In this document: in pieces, positions 4,202-13,073 of the stretch | Numbering within the stretch: the first letter of the stretch is position 1 | How the letters are laid out: each line of letters begins with the position of its first letter | Origin: UBA3263 sp964549975 | GTDB lineage: Bacteria > Bacteroidota > Bacteroidia > Bacteroidales > Muribaculaceae | Length of the DNA: 22,759 nt | Assembly: GCA_964549975.1 (NCBI GenBank) | Contig: CAZJWM010000023.1 | Coordinates: 1 to 22,759 of the forward strand | Reading direction: 5' to 3' | Translations under genes and position numbers: made by a program | The notes under the pieces: generated by a model | Seen by the model: the letters and a program-made list of their open reading frames with translations, nothing else | What the model was told of the DNA's origin: nothing | Databases searched by the model: none

Positions 4202-7003
4202 ATGAAACTCAAGTTTCTATCAGCGCTGGCGCTTCTGATTGCGGCGTCGGCCCCCACGGTGAAGGCAGATGAGGCATTCCGCCTTCACCGCTACGACAGC
4301 TTCCGCGCCACCCCCACCGTGGCCGGGCAAACCGTCTTTGCGGGCAACTCTATCACCAACATGGGCAACTGGAGCGAGGCCTTCGGTTGCGACGGCCGCA
4401 TCATCAACCGCGGCAATTCCGGCGGTTTCAGCTTCGAAATTGTGCAAAACCTCGAGAGCTACATCGACTGCCGCCCCTCGCGCTTCTTCCTAATGATCGG
4501 CACCAACGACATCAACGCCGGCTATACGCCCAAGTCTGTTGCCGAAAACATCCGCAACATTGTCACCCGAGTGCACGAGGCTTGCGACACCACCAAAATC
4601 TACGTGCAGAGCATCATGCCCCGCGGCGGCACAGTGTGGACCACCTGCCAAACCGCCAACACGCTGATCAAGGCCGTGTGCGACTCCCTACCCTACGTCA
4701 CCTTCATCGACAACACCACGGCTATGGCCGGAGTTATCAACAACACCACCTACACCTACGACTACCTGCACCCCAACGGCGTGGGATTCCGCACGTGGTG
4801 CAACTTCCTGGCCCCCACCGTCACCGGTCTCTCCACCAGCTCCTTTGAGCAAACCCAAGGCAACAATCCCGGCACCCTCGGCGCCAACTCCAACGGCGCA
4901 AAACTCGCCGAATTCGGCCTGCTGAACATCGACACCGACGACATCGTGATTCTCGGCGACGAGATGATCAACGGCGGCGAATGGGCCGAACTGCTCCGCT
5001 CGCCCAAGGTGAAAGCTCGCGGCGTCTGCTGGGGCTACGGCTCCGTGGGCCTGAGCGGCGCCAAGAGCATGGTCACCGTCAGTCTGGGCAACCACTCCGG
5101 TCAAAAAGACCCCAAGAAGGTGTTCCTCTACGCCGGCCTGACAGAATGTAATGCCGGCACCGACACCGCCACCGTCACCGCCTCCTACAAGGAAGTGATC
5201 TCCGAAGTCCACACCCAAGCCCCCCAGGCCGAGGTCTACATCATGTCGATGATTCCTCACAGCAACTCCACCTACAACGGCTACGCCCAGACGATGAACA
5301 CCGCCCTGCAAGGCCTGGCCAACACCGACGCTCAGGTCACCTACGTGGACATCTTCACTCCTCTGGCCAACGCCGACAAGACGCCTAACAGCAAATACAT
5401 CACCTCCAACTACGTCTACGGCCTCGGCTACGTGCGCATCGCCAACGAGTTGGCCAAATATATGACCGACTGCGGTGTCAACCCCTGGAGCGAAGACGAC
5501 GTCAACGTGCGCTACGCCGCTCGCGTGGCCCTGAACACCGCCGGCCAACGCCAATTCGGCAATCTTCCCGGCCAATATTCCGCTGCCGGCGAAGCCGCCA
5601 CTAAAGAGGCCATGAGCGCCCTGCGTGACGCCATCTACAGCGGCTCCAACTCCGACATCACAGCCAAAACCGAAGCCCTCAACAACGTCATCGCCAACCC
5701 CGGCGAGATGGCCCTGCCCCAGGCAAGCACCGCCGACGAGGCCCACTGGTATCGTCTGACCTCCAACCGCGGCACCCGCTCGATGGTGGAGACCTCGTCA
5801 AACACCGTGGTGGGCACCCAGATGTCGTCCGACGACGTCTCCTCCGAAGGCTACGACCTCTGGAAATTTGAGGCTCGCGAAGATGGCGGCTACAACATTG
5901 TGAACTACGCCACCGGCCGCTATCTCACCCCCTACATCACCCACAACACGCAGATGAAGACCATCGTCAGCGCCCCAGCCCAAGCCTGGCAACTCGGCGC
6001 TGCTGCCGTGGAGAGCCGTTTCGTGATCTACAGCTCCGGCACCACCAACTGCCAGCTCAACCAAACCAACCTCACCGACACCCCCGTCTACAACTGGTTT
6101 GGCACCGCCTCCTTCCCCAACACCACCGACGAGGGCTGCACCTACTCCATAGTGCCCTTCACCGGCAAGGTGGTGGAAGCCCCCTCAACCGGCTGGTTTG
6201 AAATCGAGCTCAACAACGACCTGGGCAGCTACGTGACCAACGGCACCCACCACATGGTCAACGCCGACGCCGAATATGAGCAAACCACTTCCAACTACTA
6301 CGCTCTGGCCTTCGCCGCCAAGCCCACCCAGCGCCCCGCCAAAGGCTTCATCCACATCACCATCGCCGACGGCACCTGGCAATTTACCTCGCTGAACGGC
6401 CACGGCGTGCAAGAAAATTGCACCAGCTCGCGCGAAAGCCTCCCCTCGAGCAACCCCGCCATCACCCTGCAAAGCGACGGCTCCTACGCCATTGGCAAAT
6501 GGAGCAACTTCGTCAACACCGGCACCGAGTCGCCCTACGTGGGCAAATCCAGCTCCTCGAGCAACACCTACAACATCTCGCGCCTGACCTCCATCGACCT
6601 CGCCCCCTACGATGAATGGACCGTCAGCATCGCCAATGCCGAAAACGGCACCACCATCGGCGGCGACGCCCGCATCACCCTCGACATCGACGCCAACCGC
6701 GGCATCACCACCGTCTACAACGGCGGCACCTACTTCCTGACCAAAGGCGCCACTTTCAGCGCCTCAGACATTCAGGTGATCCAACCCGTGGGCGCCTCCG
6801 TCACCAACGACAAGCCCTACATCGGCATCGACTCCGCTGCCCGCACCATCACGGTGGACTTCTCGCAGCAATCGTCAATCGCCGAACTCAACGCTGAAAA
6901 GCCCGCTGCCGCAAGCCGCATCTTCGACCTGCAAGGCCGCGAACTCAAAAGCGCTCCCGCCACCGGCATCTACATTGTCGACGGCCAAAAAATCCGCATT
7001 TAA
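4202..7003 (+). CDS. Secreted multidomain SGNH/GDSL hydrolase with tandem SGNH domains and sorting domain
   Basis: The 933-residue protein begins with a signal peptide (MKLKFLSALALLIAASAP); an ATG five codons upstream (4187) is less likely. SGNH domain 1 (about 40-210) is complete: GNSI with Ser50, Gly in NRGNSGG, GTND (100-103) and DYLH (Asp187, His190). This predicts an esterase/lipase-type hydrolase, plausibly deacetylating or deesterifying glycans. Domain 2 (about 240-420) keeps the fold pattern, but the nucleophile block reads LGDEM (251-255) and the GTND block reads AGLTECN (311-317); no DxxH is visible. It is therefore probably inactive. A beta-trefoil-like segment follows (WYRLTSNRGTRSM, GYNIVNYATGRYL), then beta-rich sequence and a C-terminal sorting domain (IFDLQGREL, GIYIVDGQKIRI). 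The substrate is unknown. Confidence 0.88.
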   Translation: MKLKFLSALALLIAASAPTVKADEAFRLHRYDSFRATPTVAGQTVFAGNSITNMGNWSEAFGCDGRIINRGNSGGFSFEIVQNLESYIDCRPSRFFLMIGTNDINAGYTPKSVAENIRNIVTRVHEACDTTKIYVQSIMPRGGTVWTTCQTANTLIKAVCDSLPYVTFIDNTTAMAGVINNTTYTYDYLHPNGVGFRTWCNFLAPTVTGLSTSSFEQTQGNNPGTLGANSNGAKLAEFGLLNIDTDDIVILGDEMINGGEWAELLRSPKVKARGVCWGYGSVGLSGAKSMVTVSLGNHSGQKDPKKVFLYAGLTECNAGTDTATVTASYKEVISEVHTQAPQAEVYIMSMIPHSNSTYNGYAQTMNTALQGLANTDAQVTYVDIFTPLANADKTPNSKYITSNYVYGLGYVRIANELAKYMTDCGVNPWSEDDVNVRYAARVALNTAGQRQFGNLPGQYSAAGEAATKEAMSALRDAIYSGSNSDITAKTEALNNVIANPGEMALPQASTADEAHWYRLTSNRGTRSMVETSSNTVVGTQMSSDDVSSEGYDLWKFEAREDGGYNIVNYATGRYLTPYITHNTQMKTIVSAPAQAWQLGAAAVESRFVIYSSGTTNCQLNQTNLTDTPVYNWFGTASFPNTTDEGCTYSIVPFTGKVVEAPSTGWFEIELNNDLGSYVTNGTHHMVNADAEYEQTTSNYYALAFAAKPTQRPAKGFIHITIADGTWQFTSLNGHGVQENCTSSRESLPSSNPAITLQSDGSYAIGKWSNFVNTGTESPYVGKSSSSSNTYNISRLTSIDLAPYDEWTVSIANAENGTTIGGDARITLDIDANRGITTVYNGGTYFLTKGATFSASDIQVIQPVGASVTNDKPYIGIDSAARTITVDFSQQSSIAELNAEKPAAASRIFDLQGRELKSAPATGIYIVDGQKIRI

Positions 7004-7023
7004 TAAGGTCATTTTTATTTGGT

Positions 7024-7067
7024 GGTCACCCGACAGCTGCGCGAGCAGACGGGTGACCCATTTTTAT
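7024..7067 (+). terminator. Terminator/attenuator hairpin between the SGNH and GT2 genes
   Basis: GGTCACCCG (7024-7032) pairs perfectly with CGGGTGACC (7050-7058). A small inner GCT/AGC pair lies inside, and CATTTTTAT follows. It ends only 4 nt before the ATG of the glycosyltransferase gene. Confidence 0.75.
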
Positions 7068-7071
7068 CACA

Positions 7072-8091
7072 ATGTCAACGCTCAACCCCCAAATATCCGT
7101 CATCATGCCGGCATGGCAGAGTGAAGCGCTCATTGCGCGCACCATCGACAGCATCCTGCGCCAAACTTTCACACGCTGGGAGCTGGTGGTGGTCGACGAT
7201 TGCTCCACCGACGCCACCGCGCAGATTGTCAGCCGTTATGCCGCCAAAGATTCGCGCATACGCTTGGCCCACACCGACGCGCCATCGGGCTCGGCGCTGA
7301 AGCCCCGCGCCCTGGCTGCATCGCTGGCCGTGGCTCCGCGCGTCTGCGCCATCGACAGCGACGACACCATCGCCCCTGACTATCTTGAGCGAATGCTCGC
7401 ACGCGCCGAAGCCACCGGTGCCGACATTGTGATGAGCCGCCTGCAGATGAGTCGCGACGGCTCCACCATCCCGGCCGCCGATTTCTACATGGAGCGAATC
7501 TACACCGGAGCCGAGGCCGTTGAACTTTCGTTCACCCAAATGGCGCTGAACGGCGCCGGGGCGCTCATTCGCCGCGAACTCTACGACGAAGCCGCACGCC
7601 GATTTCCCGACAACTTCTACGGCATGACCGCCGACGAACTTTTCACTCTGAAACTGGAGGCTTGCGCCGCGACAGTGGCCATGTGTGAGGCCTCATACGT
7701 CTATCACCAACACCCCGAGAGCATCACCAATCGCTTCTCCTTCAACCAATTCTCCCCGCTGGAAAACGCACACCTGACGCGCCGCCACTTTGCCGCCGTC
7801 ATCGAACCCGGGGCCATGGAATACACCTGCTACGTGATGCTGCTCAACGCCGCCATCAACTATCTGAACCATCGCCGTCGGCTCAGCGCCGACGAGCGTC
7901 AACGCGCCCGCTCGCTGATGCGCCGCAACTGGGCGGAGATTCGCTGGGCGAAGATCACGCGCTTCCCGCGCGCAAAGCGCGTGGCCTTTGCGCTGAGTTT
8001 TCCGACGTTTATGGCGCTGATTCGCCTCTATCTGCTTATGCGCCGCCTGCTTGGCGTCACATTTGCTGTGAAAATCAAGCAGTTTAGCTGA
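7072..8091 (+). CDS. Family 2 glycosyltransferase
   Basis: The 339-residue protein is a GT-A fold transferase. The nucleotide-binding start is ISVIMPAWQSEALIARTIDS (about residues 9-28), then LRQTFTRWELVVVDDCSTDAT, and the metal-binding DXD motif is AIDSDD (about 97-102). It would move a sugar from a nucleotide-sugar donor to a surface glycan acceptor; donor and acceptor cannot be told. The C-terminal 60 residues are basic and partly hydrophobic (a possible membrane contact). It does not sit in a polysaccharide cluster. ATG 7072 directly follows a terminator-like hairpin. A later ATG (7105) would cut off the first beta strand, so 7072 is kept. Its 3' end overlaps the convergent trkA gene by 8 bp. 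Confidence 0.9.
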   Translation: MSTLNPQISVIMPAWQSEALIARTIDSILRQTFTRWELVVVDDCSTDATAQIVSRYAAKDSRIRLAHTDAPSGSALKPRALAASLAVAPRVCAIDSDDTIAPDYLERMLARAEATGADIVMSRLQMSRDGSTIPAADFYMERIYTGAEAVELSFTQMALNGAGALIRRELYDEAARRFPDNFYGMTADELFTLKLEACAATVAMCEASYVYHQHPESITNRFSFNQFSPLENAHLTRRHFAAVIEPGAMEYTCYVMLLNAAINYLNHRRRLSADERQRARSLMRRNWAEIRWAKITRFPRAKRVAFALSFPTFMALIRLYLLMRRLLGVTFAVKIKQFS

Positions 8092-8779
8092 TGGCCTGAA
8101 TCAGCTTATGATAGGCCGCGGCCGTGCCGTAGCACACAATCACGTCGCCCTGCTCCACCCTCACGGTGTCGTCGGCCAAATCGAGCGGTTCCAACTGCGT
8201 GGTGCTCACGCCAATGAGGTTGCGGCGCGAGGTGGGACGCGTGGCCGCCACGATTTTCAGATTGTAGATGTGCTCGAAATTGATTTCCGAATATTTCAGT
8301 CCGCTGAAAAAGTCGGGCACGCGGAATTTCATCACGTAGGAATCGCGGGTGATGTGAAGCACCTCGGCGTCCTGTCCCAACGACATCTCTTGTGTCAAAT
8401 CCGAAGCGGCACGCTGCTCCGGCTTGATGATATGCGTGATTTGCATGGCCTGAAGTATGGAGCCGTGCACGTCGTCGATGGCGCGGGCATAGATTTTGGA
8501 ATTGTCCACGCCAAGCGATTGCAGCAAGGCCACGGTCTTGATCGACGCGCCAAAGTTTTCGCCGATGGCCACAATCACGGCATCCACGCCGCGGATGGGC
8601 AGTTCGCGGAGCACGGTTTCGTCGGTGGTGTCGCCGGTGACGGAGCTCGACACGTAGTCTTTGATGGCGGCCGTGAGCGTGGGGTTTGCGTCGACGGCAA
8701 ACACTTCGTGGCCGTAGCCTATAAGGTCTTTAGCGAGGTTTGACCCGTAGATGCCGAGTCCAATGATGAGATAACGCAT
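8084..8779 (-). CDS. trkA: Potassium uptake regulatory subunit TrkA/KtrA (RCK protein)
   Basis: The 231-residue protein has a single RCK unit. An N-terminal Rossmann domain carries GLGIYGSNLA (about 7-16) and an acidic residue ending beta-2 (VDANP, near 30), consistent with NAD(H)/ATP binding. The C-terminal TrkA-C domain starts at about 140. The size is that of KtrA, not the doubled E. coli TrkA (458 residues). It gates the partner channel TrkH/KtrB from the cytoplasmic side. It begins 22 nt after the trkH stop codon on the same strand, so the two form an operon. Whether trkA or ktrA is the better name cannot be decided here. Confidence 0.93.
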   Translation of the reverse strand: MRYLIIGLGIYGSNLAKDLIGYGHEVFAVDANPTLTAAIKDYVSSSVTGDTTDETVLRELPIRGVDAVIVAIGENFGASIKTVALLQSLGVDNSKIYARAIDDVHGSILQAMQITHIIKPEQRAASDLTQEMSLGQDAEVLHITRDSYVMKFRVPDFFSGLKYSEINFEHIYNLKIVAATRPTSRRNLIGVSTTQLEPLDLADDTVRVEQGDVIVCYGTAAAYHKLIQAIS

Positions 8780-8801
8780 TTCAGGTTGGGTGGATGGGAG
8801 G

Positions 8802-10658
8802 TTAGTTTATGATGATATTGTCGGTGGGATAGCTCACGGGAGCGTTGCGGCGGTGGCCAATGAAACCCACCAGCAGCGAGAGGATGCCCACACGGCCCAG
8901 TAGCATGGCCGAGCAGAGCAGCAGTTTGGAGGCGAGGCCCAGCTGCGGGGTGATGCCCAGCGAGGAGCCCACGGTGAAGAGGGCCGACAGCGCCTCGAAG
9001 AGCACACTGCGCGCCGGCAGCCCGGGCTCGCAAATCAGCAGAGCCGAAGCATAGATGAAATAGGCCGCTATCGACACGCTCACCACGGCGATGGCACGCT
9101 GAATCGATGCCGGAGCTATAGCGCGGCCGTAGGCCGTGACCTGCTGCCGCGACAGCAGTGTGGAGCGCAGGTGGAGCCAAAGCACGGCTATGGTGTTGAC
9201 CTTGATGCCGCCTGCGGTAGACTGCGAAGCGCCGCCTATCCACATCATCAGCATGGTCATCAGAAGAGTCACGTTGAGAAATCCCGCGGGGTGAACCGTG
9301 GCGAATCCGGCGCTGCGGGGGTTGACGGCGTTGAAGAGCGTCTGCACGCATTTCTGCCAGGTGGTCATCCCCTCGAGGGAGTGATGCCACTCGGCCAGGC
9401 CGAAGCCCGCGGCGGTGATGAGGAAGAGGATGGTGGTGGTCATCAGGGCCACGCGAGTGTTCATGCTATAGATGTGGACCACGCGTCGACCGCTCCGGTC
9501 AGCGCCGTAGCGCAGACGTCGCCAGAGGTGGCCTATGCGCTCGGCAATGGCATCTTTGGCATTGACCAAAATCGGGAAACCGATGCCGCCGGCGGCTATC
9601 AGCGCCGCCATAATCAGGTAGAAGGTTTGCGCGCTGTGCATCAGCGCGGGGTTGGAGAGGCCGCCCGGCAGGTTGGAGAAGCCGGAGTTGCAGAAGGCCG
9701 AGATTGAGTGGAACACGGCCGTGAGCACCTCTCCGCCGTGGGTCATGCCGGGGATGGTGCCGGAGATGTCGAAGTAGATGGCCACGGCGCCAACGGCTTC
9801 GATGCAGAGGGTGAAGGAGAGGATGTAGAGCAGAGTGGGCAGCAGCGAGTTGATCGACTTGGAATAGACCATGTCCTTGACCATCAGCTGCGAATAGATG
9901 GAGCTGTTGCCGCTGAAAAAGAGGGCAAAAAAGCTCGTGAAGGTCAACACGCCCAAGGCGCCGATTTGCATCAGCAGCATCAACACGCATTGGCCCAGGG
10001 TGGAAAATGTGGAGGAGACGTCGAGGGTGGTGAGCCCGCAGATGCACACGGCCGACGTGCTCACAAACAGCGAGTCGGCATAGTCGATGGGATGCAGTGT
10101 GCAGCGCGGCATCATCAGCGCCAGCGACCCCATGACAATGAAGAAGATGAACGAGCAACTCAGCAGCAGCGAGGGGTTGACGTGATGGCCCATCAGGCGA
10201 ATCACGGCAAAGCAGATGGTGACGCAGGAATAGGCCGCCAACACCCCCATCAGAAACAGGTGGGAATAGACCAACGACGCCAGCGCCGGAAACCACGGAT
10301 GCATCGGCCGCGGATAGATCCACGCCAGAGCCGTGAGCAGCACCAGCGAGTCGATGACCCACATAAACACGCGGGCATCCTTGGCCTTGCCGCAGAGCCG
10401 CAACACGATGTTCAGCAAGATTTGCGCCACAAACACCACCTGCACCATGCGCAGCCCGGGCATGATGTGGCGGTGGAGCTGCACCACGGTGTGGTCAAAA
10501 CCCACGTAGACCACCGTGAGCACCAGCGATGTCACCGCGGCCACCACCGCCACTGCGCCCAGCAGCAAAGAACAACGGCTCAGCATCGAGATGGACCGAT
10601 GGAGCCATCTCGACACTGAGCCGGCGATGATGCGGTAGCGCTGACGGAGAGTGTTCAC
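8802..10658 (-). CDS. trkH: Potassium uptake transporter TrkH/KtrB
   Basis: The 618-residue integral membrane protein has many hydrophobic segments and the four pore-loop signatures of the Trk/Ktr/HKT family: SAVCICGLTTLD (about 202-213), FHSISAFCNSGF, NAVNPRSAGFAT and ALFTVGSSLGITP. Each keeps the selectivity-filter glycine. The first 120 residues add extra membrane segments beyond the KtrB core, as in other Bacteroidales TrkH proteins. The start codon is GTG (10658), 16 nt after the DUF4923 stop; an internal ATG at residue 25 is a less likely start. It forms the K+ pathway, with the downstream trkA product as gating subunit. Confidence 0.93.
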   Translation of the reverse strand: MNTLRQRYRIIAGSVSRWLHRSISMLSRCSLLLGAVAVVAAVTSLVLTVVYVGFDHTVVQLHRHIMPGLRMVQVVFVAQILLNIVLRLCGKAKDARVFMWVIDSLVLLTALAWIYPRPMHPWFPALASLVYSHLFLMGVLAAYSCVTICFAVIRLMGHHVNPSLLLSCSFIFFIVMGSLALMMPRCTLHPIDYADSLFVSTSAVCICGLTTLDVSSTFSTLGQCVLMLLMQIGALGVLTFTSFFALFFSGNSSIYSQLMVKDMVYSKSINSLLPTLLYILSFTLCIEAVGAVAIYFDISGTIPGMTHGGEVLTAVFHSISAFCNSGFSNLPGGLSNPALMHSAQTFYLIMAALIAAGGIGFPILVNAKDAIAERIGHLWRRLRYGADRSGRRVVHIYSMNTRVALMTTTILFLITAAGFGLAEWHHSLEGMTTWQKCVQTLFNAVNPRSAGFATVHPAGFLNVTLLMTMLMMWIGGASQSTAGGIKVNTIAVLWLHLRSTLLSRQQVTAYGRAIAPASIQRAIAVVSVSIAAYFIYASALLICEPGLPARSVLFEALSALFTVGSSLGITPQLGLASKLLLCSAMLLGRVGILSLLVGFIGHRRNAPVSYPTDNIIIN

Positions 10659-10674
10659 GCTGTGGAAGTTGTCC

Positions 10675-11346
10675 TTACGATTTCTTGAGCTTGAAGCCGG
10701 CGCAGATGCCGTCGTAGCTGTTGAGCAGCGAGGTCACGGTGGAGAGCGTGGAGTTGCCGGTGACGGAGCTCATGGTGGAGAGCAGGCTCTGCAGCTTGCT
10801 CACGTCGAACATCACCGAGAGGTTAGAGCCGCTCAGGGTCACGTAGGCGGTCATTGAGCCGATGTTGAAGCTCGAGGCGGTGAAGTTGAAGATGATGGTG
10901 CCTGAAGTGGTGCCCTTTTCGATGGTGCCTTTGGCAGTGATTTTGCCGGAGGTCATGGTGAAGTTCTGGTCGGAGTCGATCACAAGCTTCAGGTTGGTGA
11001 GCTTAAACTTCTTGTAGTAGGTGGCAAGTTTGTTTTCCACCACTGAAGCGGCAGCGGAGCCGCCGGCCTTTTGCAGCAGGTTTTCCGACTGGAAGCTCAC
11101 GGCAGGCGAGCTATATTTCCATGTGCCCACCATCTGCGAGGGCTCAACGTCGGTGTTGGAAATCAGGCCGCTCACCAAACCGGAGAGGGCGCTCAGAGCG
11201 GAGCTGGTTGTCGAGGAAGAAGAGGATGAGGAAGAAGAAGACGACGAGCTGCCGGCCAGGCCTTTCAGCAGGTCCAGCGGGTTGCTTGCCCATGCACCCA
11301 TGGCGCCCATAGCGGCCACCAGGAGTGAGACGATGAATTTTTTCAT
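10675..11346 (-). CDS. DUF4923-family secreted lipocalin-like protein
   Basis: The 223-residue protein has a signal peptide (MKKFIVSLLVAAMGAMGAWA) and then a linker of 13 consecutive serines (about residues 33-45). The serines use five different codons, so this is not a simple DNA repeat. The DUF4923 body (about 65-223) contains MVGTWKYSSPAVSFQSENLL and a series of beta strands with GTIEKGTTSGTI, which suggests a lipocalin-like barrel. The function is unknown. It lies 59 nt downstream of the coiled-coil lipoprotein and 16 nt upstream of trkH. No separate promoter is visible, so it is probably part of the same operon. Confidence 0.85.
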   Translation of the reverse strand: MKKFIVSLLVAAMGAMGAWASNPLDLLKGLAGSSSSSSSSSSSSSTTSSALSALSGLVSGLISNTDVEPSQMVGTWKYSSPAVSFQSENLLQKAGGSAAASVVENKLATYYKKFKLTNLKLVIDSDQNFTMTSGKITAKGTIEKGTTSGTIIFNFTASSFNIGSMTAYVTLSGSNLSVMFDVSKLQSLLSTMSSVTGNSTLSTVTSLLNSYDGICAGFKLKKS

Positions 11347-11405
11347 TTTCTGAGGTTGTTGAATTATTGTTGAGTAAAAATGTGATAAGCTTCTATCTTG
11401 AGCGA

Positions 11406-12281
11406 TTAGTCCACCTGCACCACCAGAATGTTGGTCGTGGCCCAGAACTTGTCGGGGTCGGTGATGCGGAGCACCTTCGTGCCGTTGCTCTTGGTGGAGA
11501 TTTGATAGGCGTCGGAGGGCTGCGGAGTCATCACTTTGGCCTTCTTGGAGTCGAGAGGAATCTCCACGATGTTTCTCCGGTCGCCGCGCTGCATGTAGCT
11601 GCGGTCGAAGTCGGAGGGGAGTATCTTGGTCTTGCGCAGGAATCCCCCACCCTCAATGATGTTGTGCGACTTGAGCTCTTTGTTGGTGCCAATCACGTAG
11701 TAGACGGTGTGGAGCTCGTCAACTGCGGCTTTGCGTTCGGCTTCTTTGCGGTCGCGCGAGGCGCTGATGGTGTCAACGGTGTTGTGCAGGGTGTTGATGG
11801 TGCGGCCCAGCGAGTCGATTTGGATGTTGGCGGCCTCGAGTTGCGAGCGCAGCGACTCCACGGTTTCGGCCTGACGGTCTATTTGTTCGCGCAGTTGGGC
11901 AATCTGCTTCTTCACCTGCGAGGTGGCGCCCTTCTGCTGGCGCAGCTGCTGCTCGAGTTGCTCAATGCGTTGGCGACGTTCGGCCAGTCCCTGTTGGATG
12001 GCTTCCATCTGCTCGCGGATGTGGTCGCGATTGGTCACGGATTCGCCATCGCCCACGGGAGTCTTGAGCAGATTCTCCAGCGCGGTGATTTGTTCCATGC
12101 CGGCCGACATGTCGTAGAGCAGCTGATAGAGCTCGTTGGAGGTGTCGAGAGCCACGCGCAGCGAGTCGCTCTTTTCTTCGATTTCGGCTTGTTGCTCCTC
12201 AATTTGCTTCTGGGAGTTGGAACAGGAGGCAGCGCCGCAGATCATGGCCGCAGCTGCTGCATAGAGCATTGTCCTTTTCAT
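11406..12281 (-). CDS. Coiled-coil lipoprotein, Cbp1 (collagen-binding adhesin)-like
   Basis: The 291-residue protein has a lipoprotein signal ending in GAASC (Cys20). A long helical region (about 25-185) rich in Glu, Gln, Lys and Leu heptads predicts a coiled coil. A compact C-terminal domain follows (about 190-291; VYYVIGTNKEL, GGGFLRKTKILP, FWATTNILVVQVD). The architecture resembles the Bacteroidales Cbp1 family, named for a collagen-binding glycoprotein of Bacteroides fragilis; collagen binding here is only inferred from the name. At least three D-S/T-hydrophobic sites (DSL twice, DTI) fit the Bacteroidetes O-glycosylation motif. It starts 60 nt past the rsmI stop; the promoter is not clear. 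Confidence 0.75.
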   Translation of the reverse strand: MKRTMLYAAAAAMICGAASCSNSQKQIEEQQAEIEEKSDSLRVALDTSNELYQLLYDMSAGMEQITALENLLKTPVGDGESVTNRDHIREQMEAIQQGLAERRQRIEQLEQQLRQQKGATSQVKKQIAQLREQIDRQAETVESLRSQLEAANIQIDSLGRTINTLHNTVDTISASRDRKEAERKAAVDELHTVYYVIGTNKELKSHNIIEGGGFLRKTKILPSDFDRSYMQRGDRRNIVEIPLDSKKAKVMTPQPSDAYQISTKSNGTKVLRITDPDKFWATTNILVVQVD

Positions 12282-12341
12282 TGCTGATGAGATTGAATGA
12301 AGTGCGAGTAAGATACTGAGAATTTGTTATATACGTTGGTT

Positions 12342-13073
12342 TTATTGTTGATTGTCGTCAGCGGTTTTATACTTGTTGCGATGGGGTGCACGCGTCTGTG
12401 CGGCGCGACCTTCCACCACCACAACGATTTCGCCACGGGCCTGCTCGGCGGCAAACTGTGCGGCCAGTTCGCCCAAGGTGGAGCGGTGGGTGGTGTCGTG
12501 AAGTTTGGAGATTTCCCGGCACACGGCGGCCTGACGGTCGGCGCCGCAAGCCTCGGCCAAGTCGGCCAGCGTGCGCGCCAAGCGCAGGGGCGACTCGTAG
12601 ATGACGAATGTGCGAGTGTCCTCGGCCAGTTCGGCCAGACGGGTGGCGCGCCCCTTCTTCTGCGGCAGGAAGCCCTCAAACACAAAGCGGTCGCAGGGCA
12701 GCCCGGAATTGACCAGAGCGGGAATCAGCGCCGTGGGCCCGGGCAGGGTCTCCACCGGCAGATTCAGTCGGCGACACTCGCGGCTCAGCAGAAAGCCGGG
12801 GTCGGAGATGCCGGGGGTGCCGGCGTCGCTCACCAGGGCGATGGTCTCGCCGGCGGCTATGCGGTCGGTGATGGCGGAGACGGTGGAGTGTTCGTTATAT
12901 TTGTGATGGCTGGCCATGGGCGTGGTGATGTCGAAACGTCGCATCAACACGGCACTGGTGCGCGTGTCCTCCGCCAAAATCAGGTTGGCTTGGCGAAGCA
13001 CTTCGATGGCTCGGGGCGACATGTCGTCGAGATTGCCCACGGGCGTTGGCACCACATAGAGTTTTCCGCTCAT
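12342..13073 (-). CDS. rsmI: 16S rRNA (cytidine-1402-2'-O)-methyltransferase
   Basis: The 243-residue protein shows the tetrapyrrole-methylase fold with RsmI signatures: VPTPVGNLDD near the start, LAEDTRTS, SDAGTPGISDPG and PGPTALIPALVNSGLP, then FEGFLPQKK. It 2'-O-methylates C1402 in the ribosomal decoding centre using S-adenosylmethionine. The C-terminus is a basic tail. Two adjacent ATGs (13076 and 13073) are possible starts. The upstream gene's TGA overlaps this double ATG, so translation is probably coupled. The promoter at 13552-13582 should serve both genes. Confidence 0.95.
   Translation of the reverse strand: MSGKLYVVPTPVGNLDDMSPRAIEVLRQANLILAEDTRTSAVLMRRFDITTPMASHHKYNEHSTVSAITDRIAAGETIALVSDAGTPGISDPGFLLSRECRRLNLPVETLPGPTALIPALVNSGLPCDRFVFEGFLPQKKGRATRLAELAEDTRTFVIYESPLRLARTLADLAEACGADRQAAVCREISKLHDTTHRSTLGELAAQFAAEQARGEIVVVVEGRAAQTRAPHRNKYKTADDNQQ

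Noticed and set aside
4688..5746. A 352-codon gene antisense to the SGNH gene
   Set aside because: It is Gly/Val/Ala/Asp/His-rich, as expected for the reverse strand of a gene with strong C-ending codon bias. The SGNH reading has clear motifs.
7072..8091. Part of a capsule or polysaccharide cluster
   Set aside because: Only one glycosyltransferase is present; neighbours are a surface hydrolase and convergent potassium-uptake genes.
9708..10619. A 303-codon plus-strand gene opposite trkH
   Set aside because: The composition (His, Gln, Gly, Arg) is that of an antisense shadow; the trkH frame has all four filter motifs.
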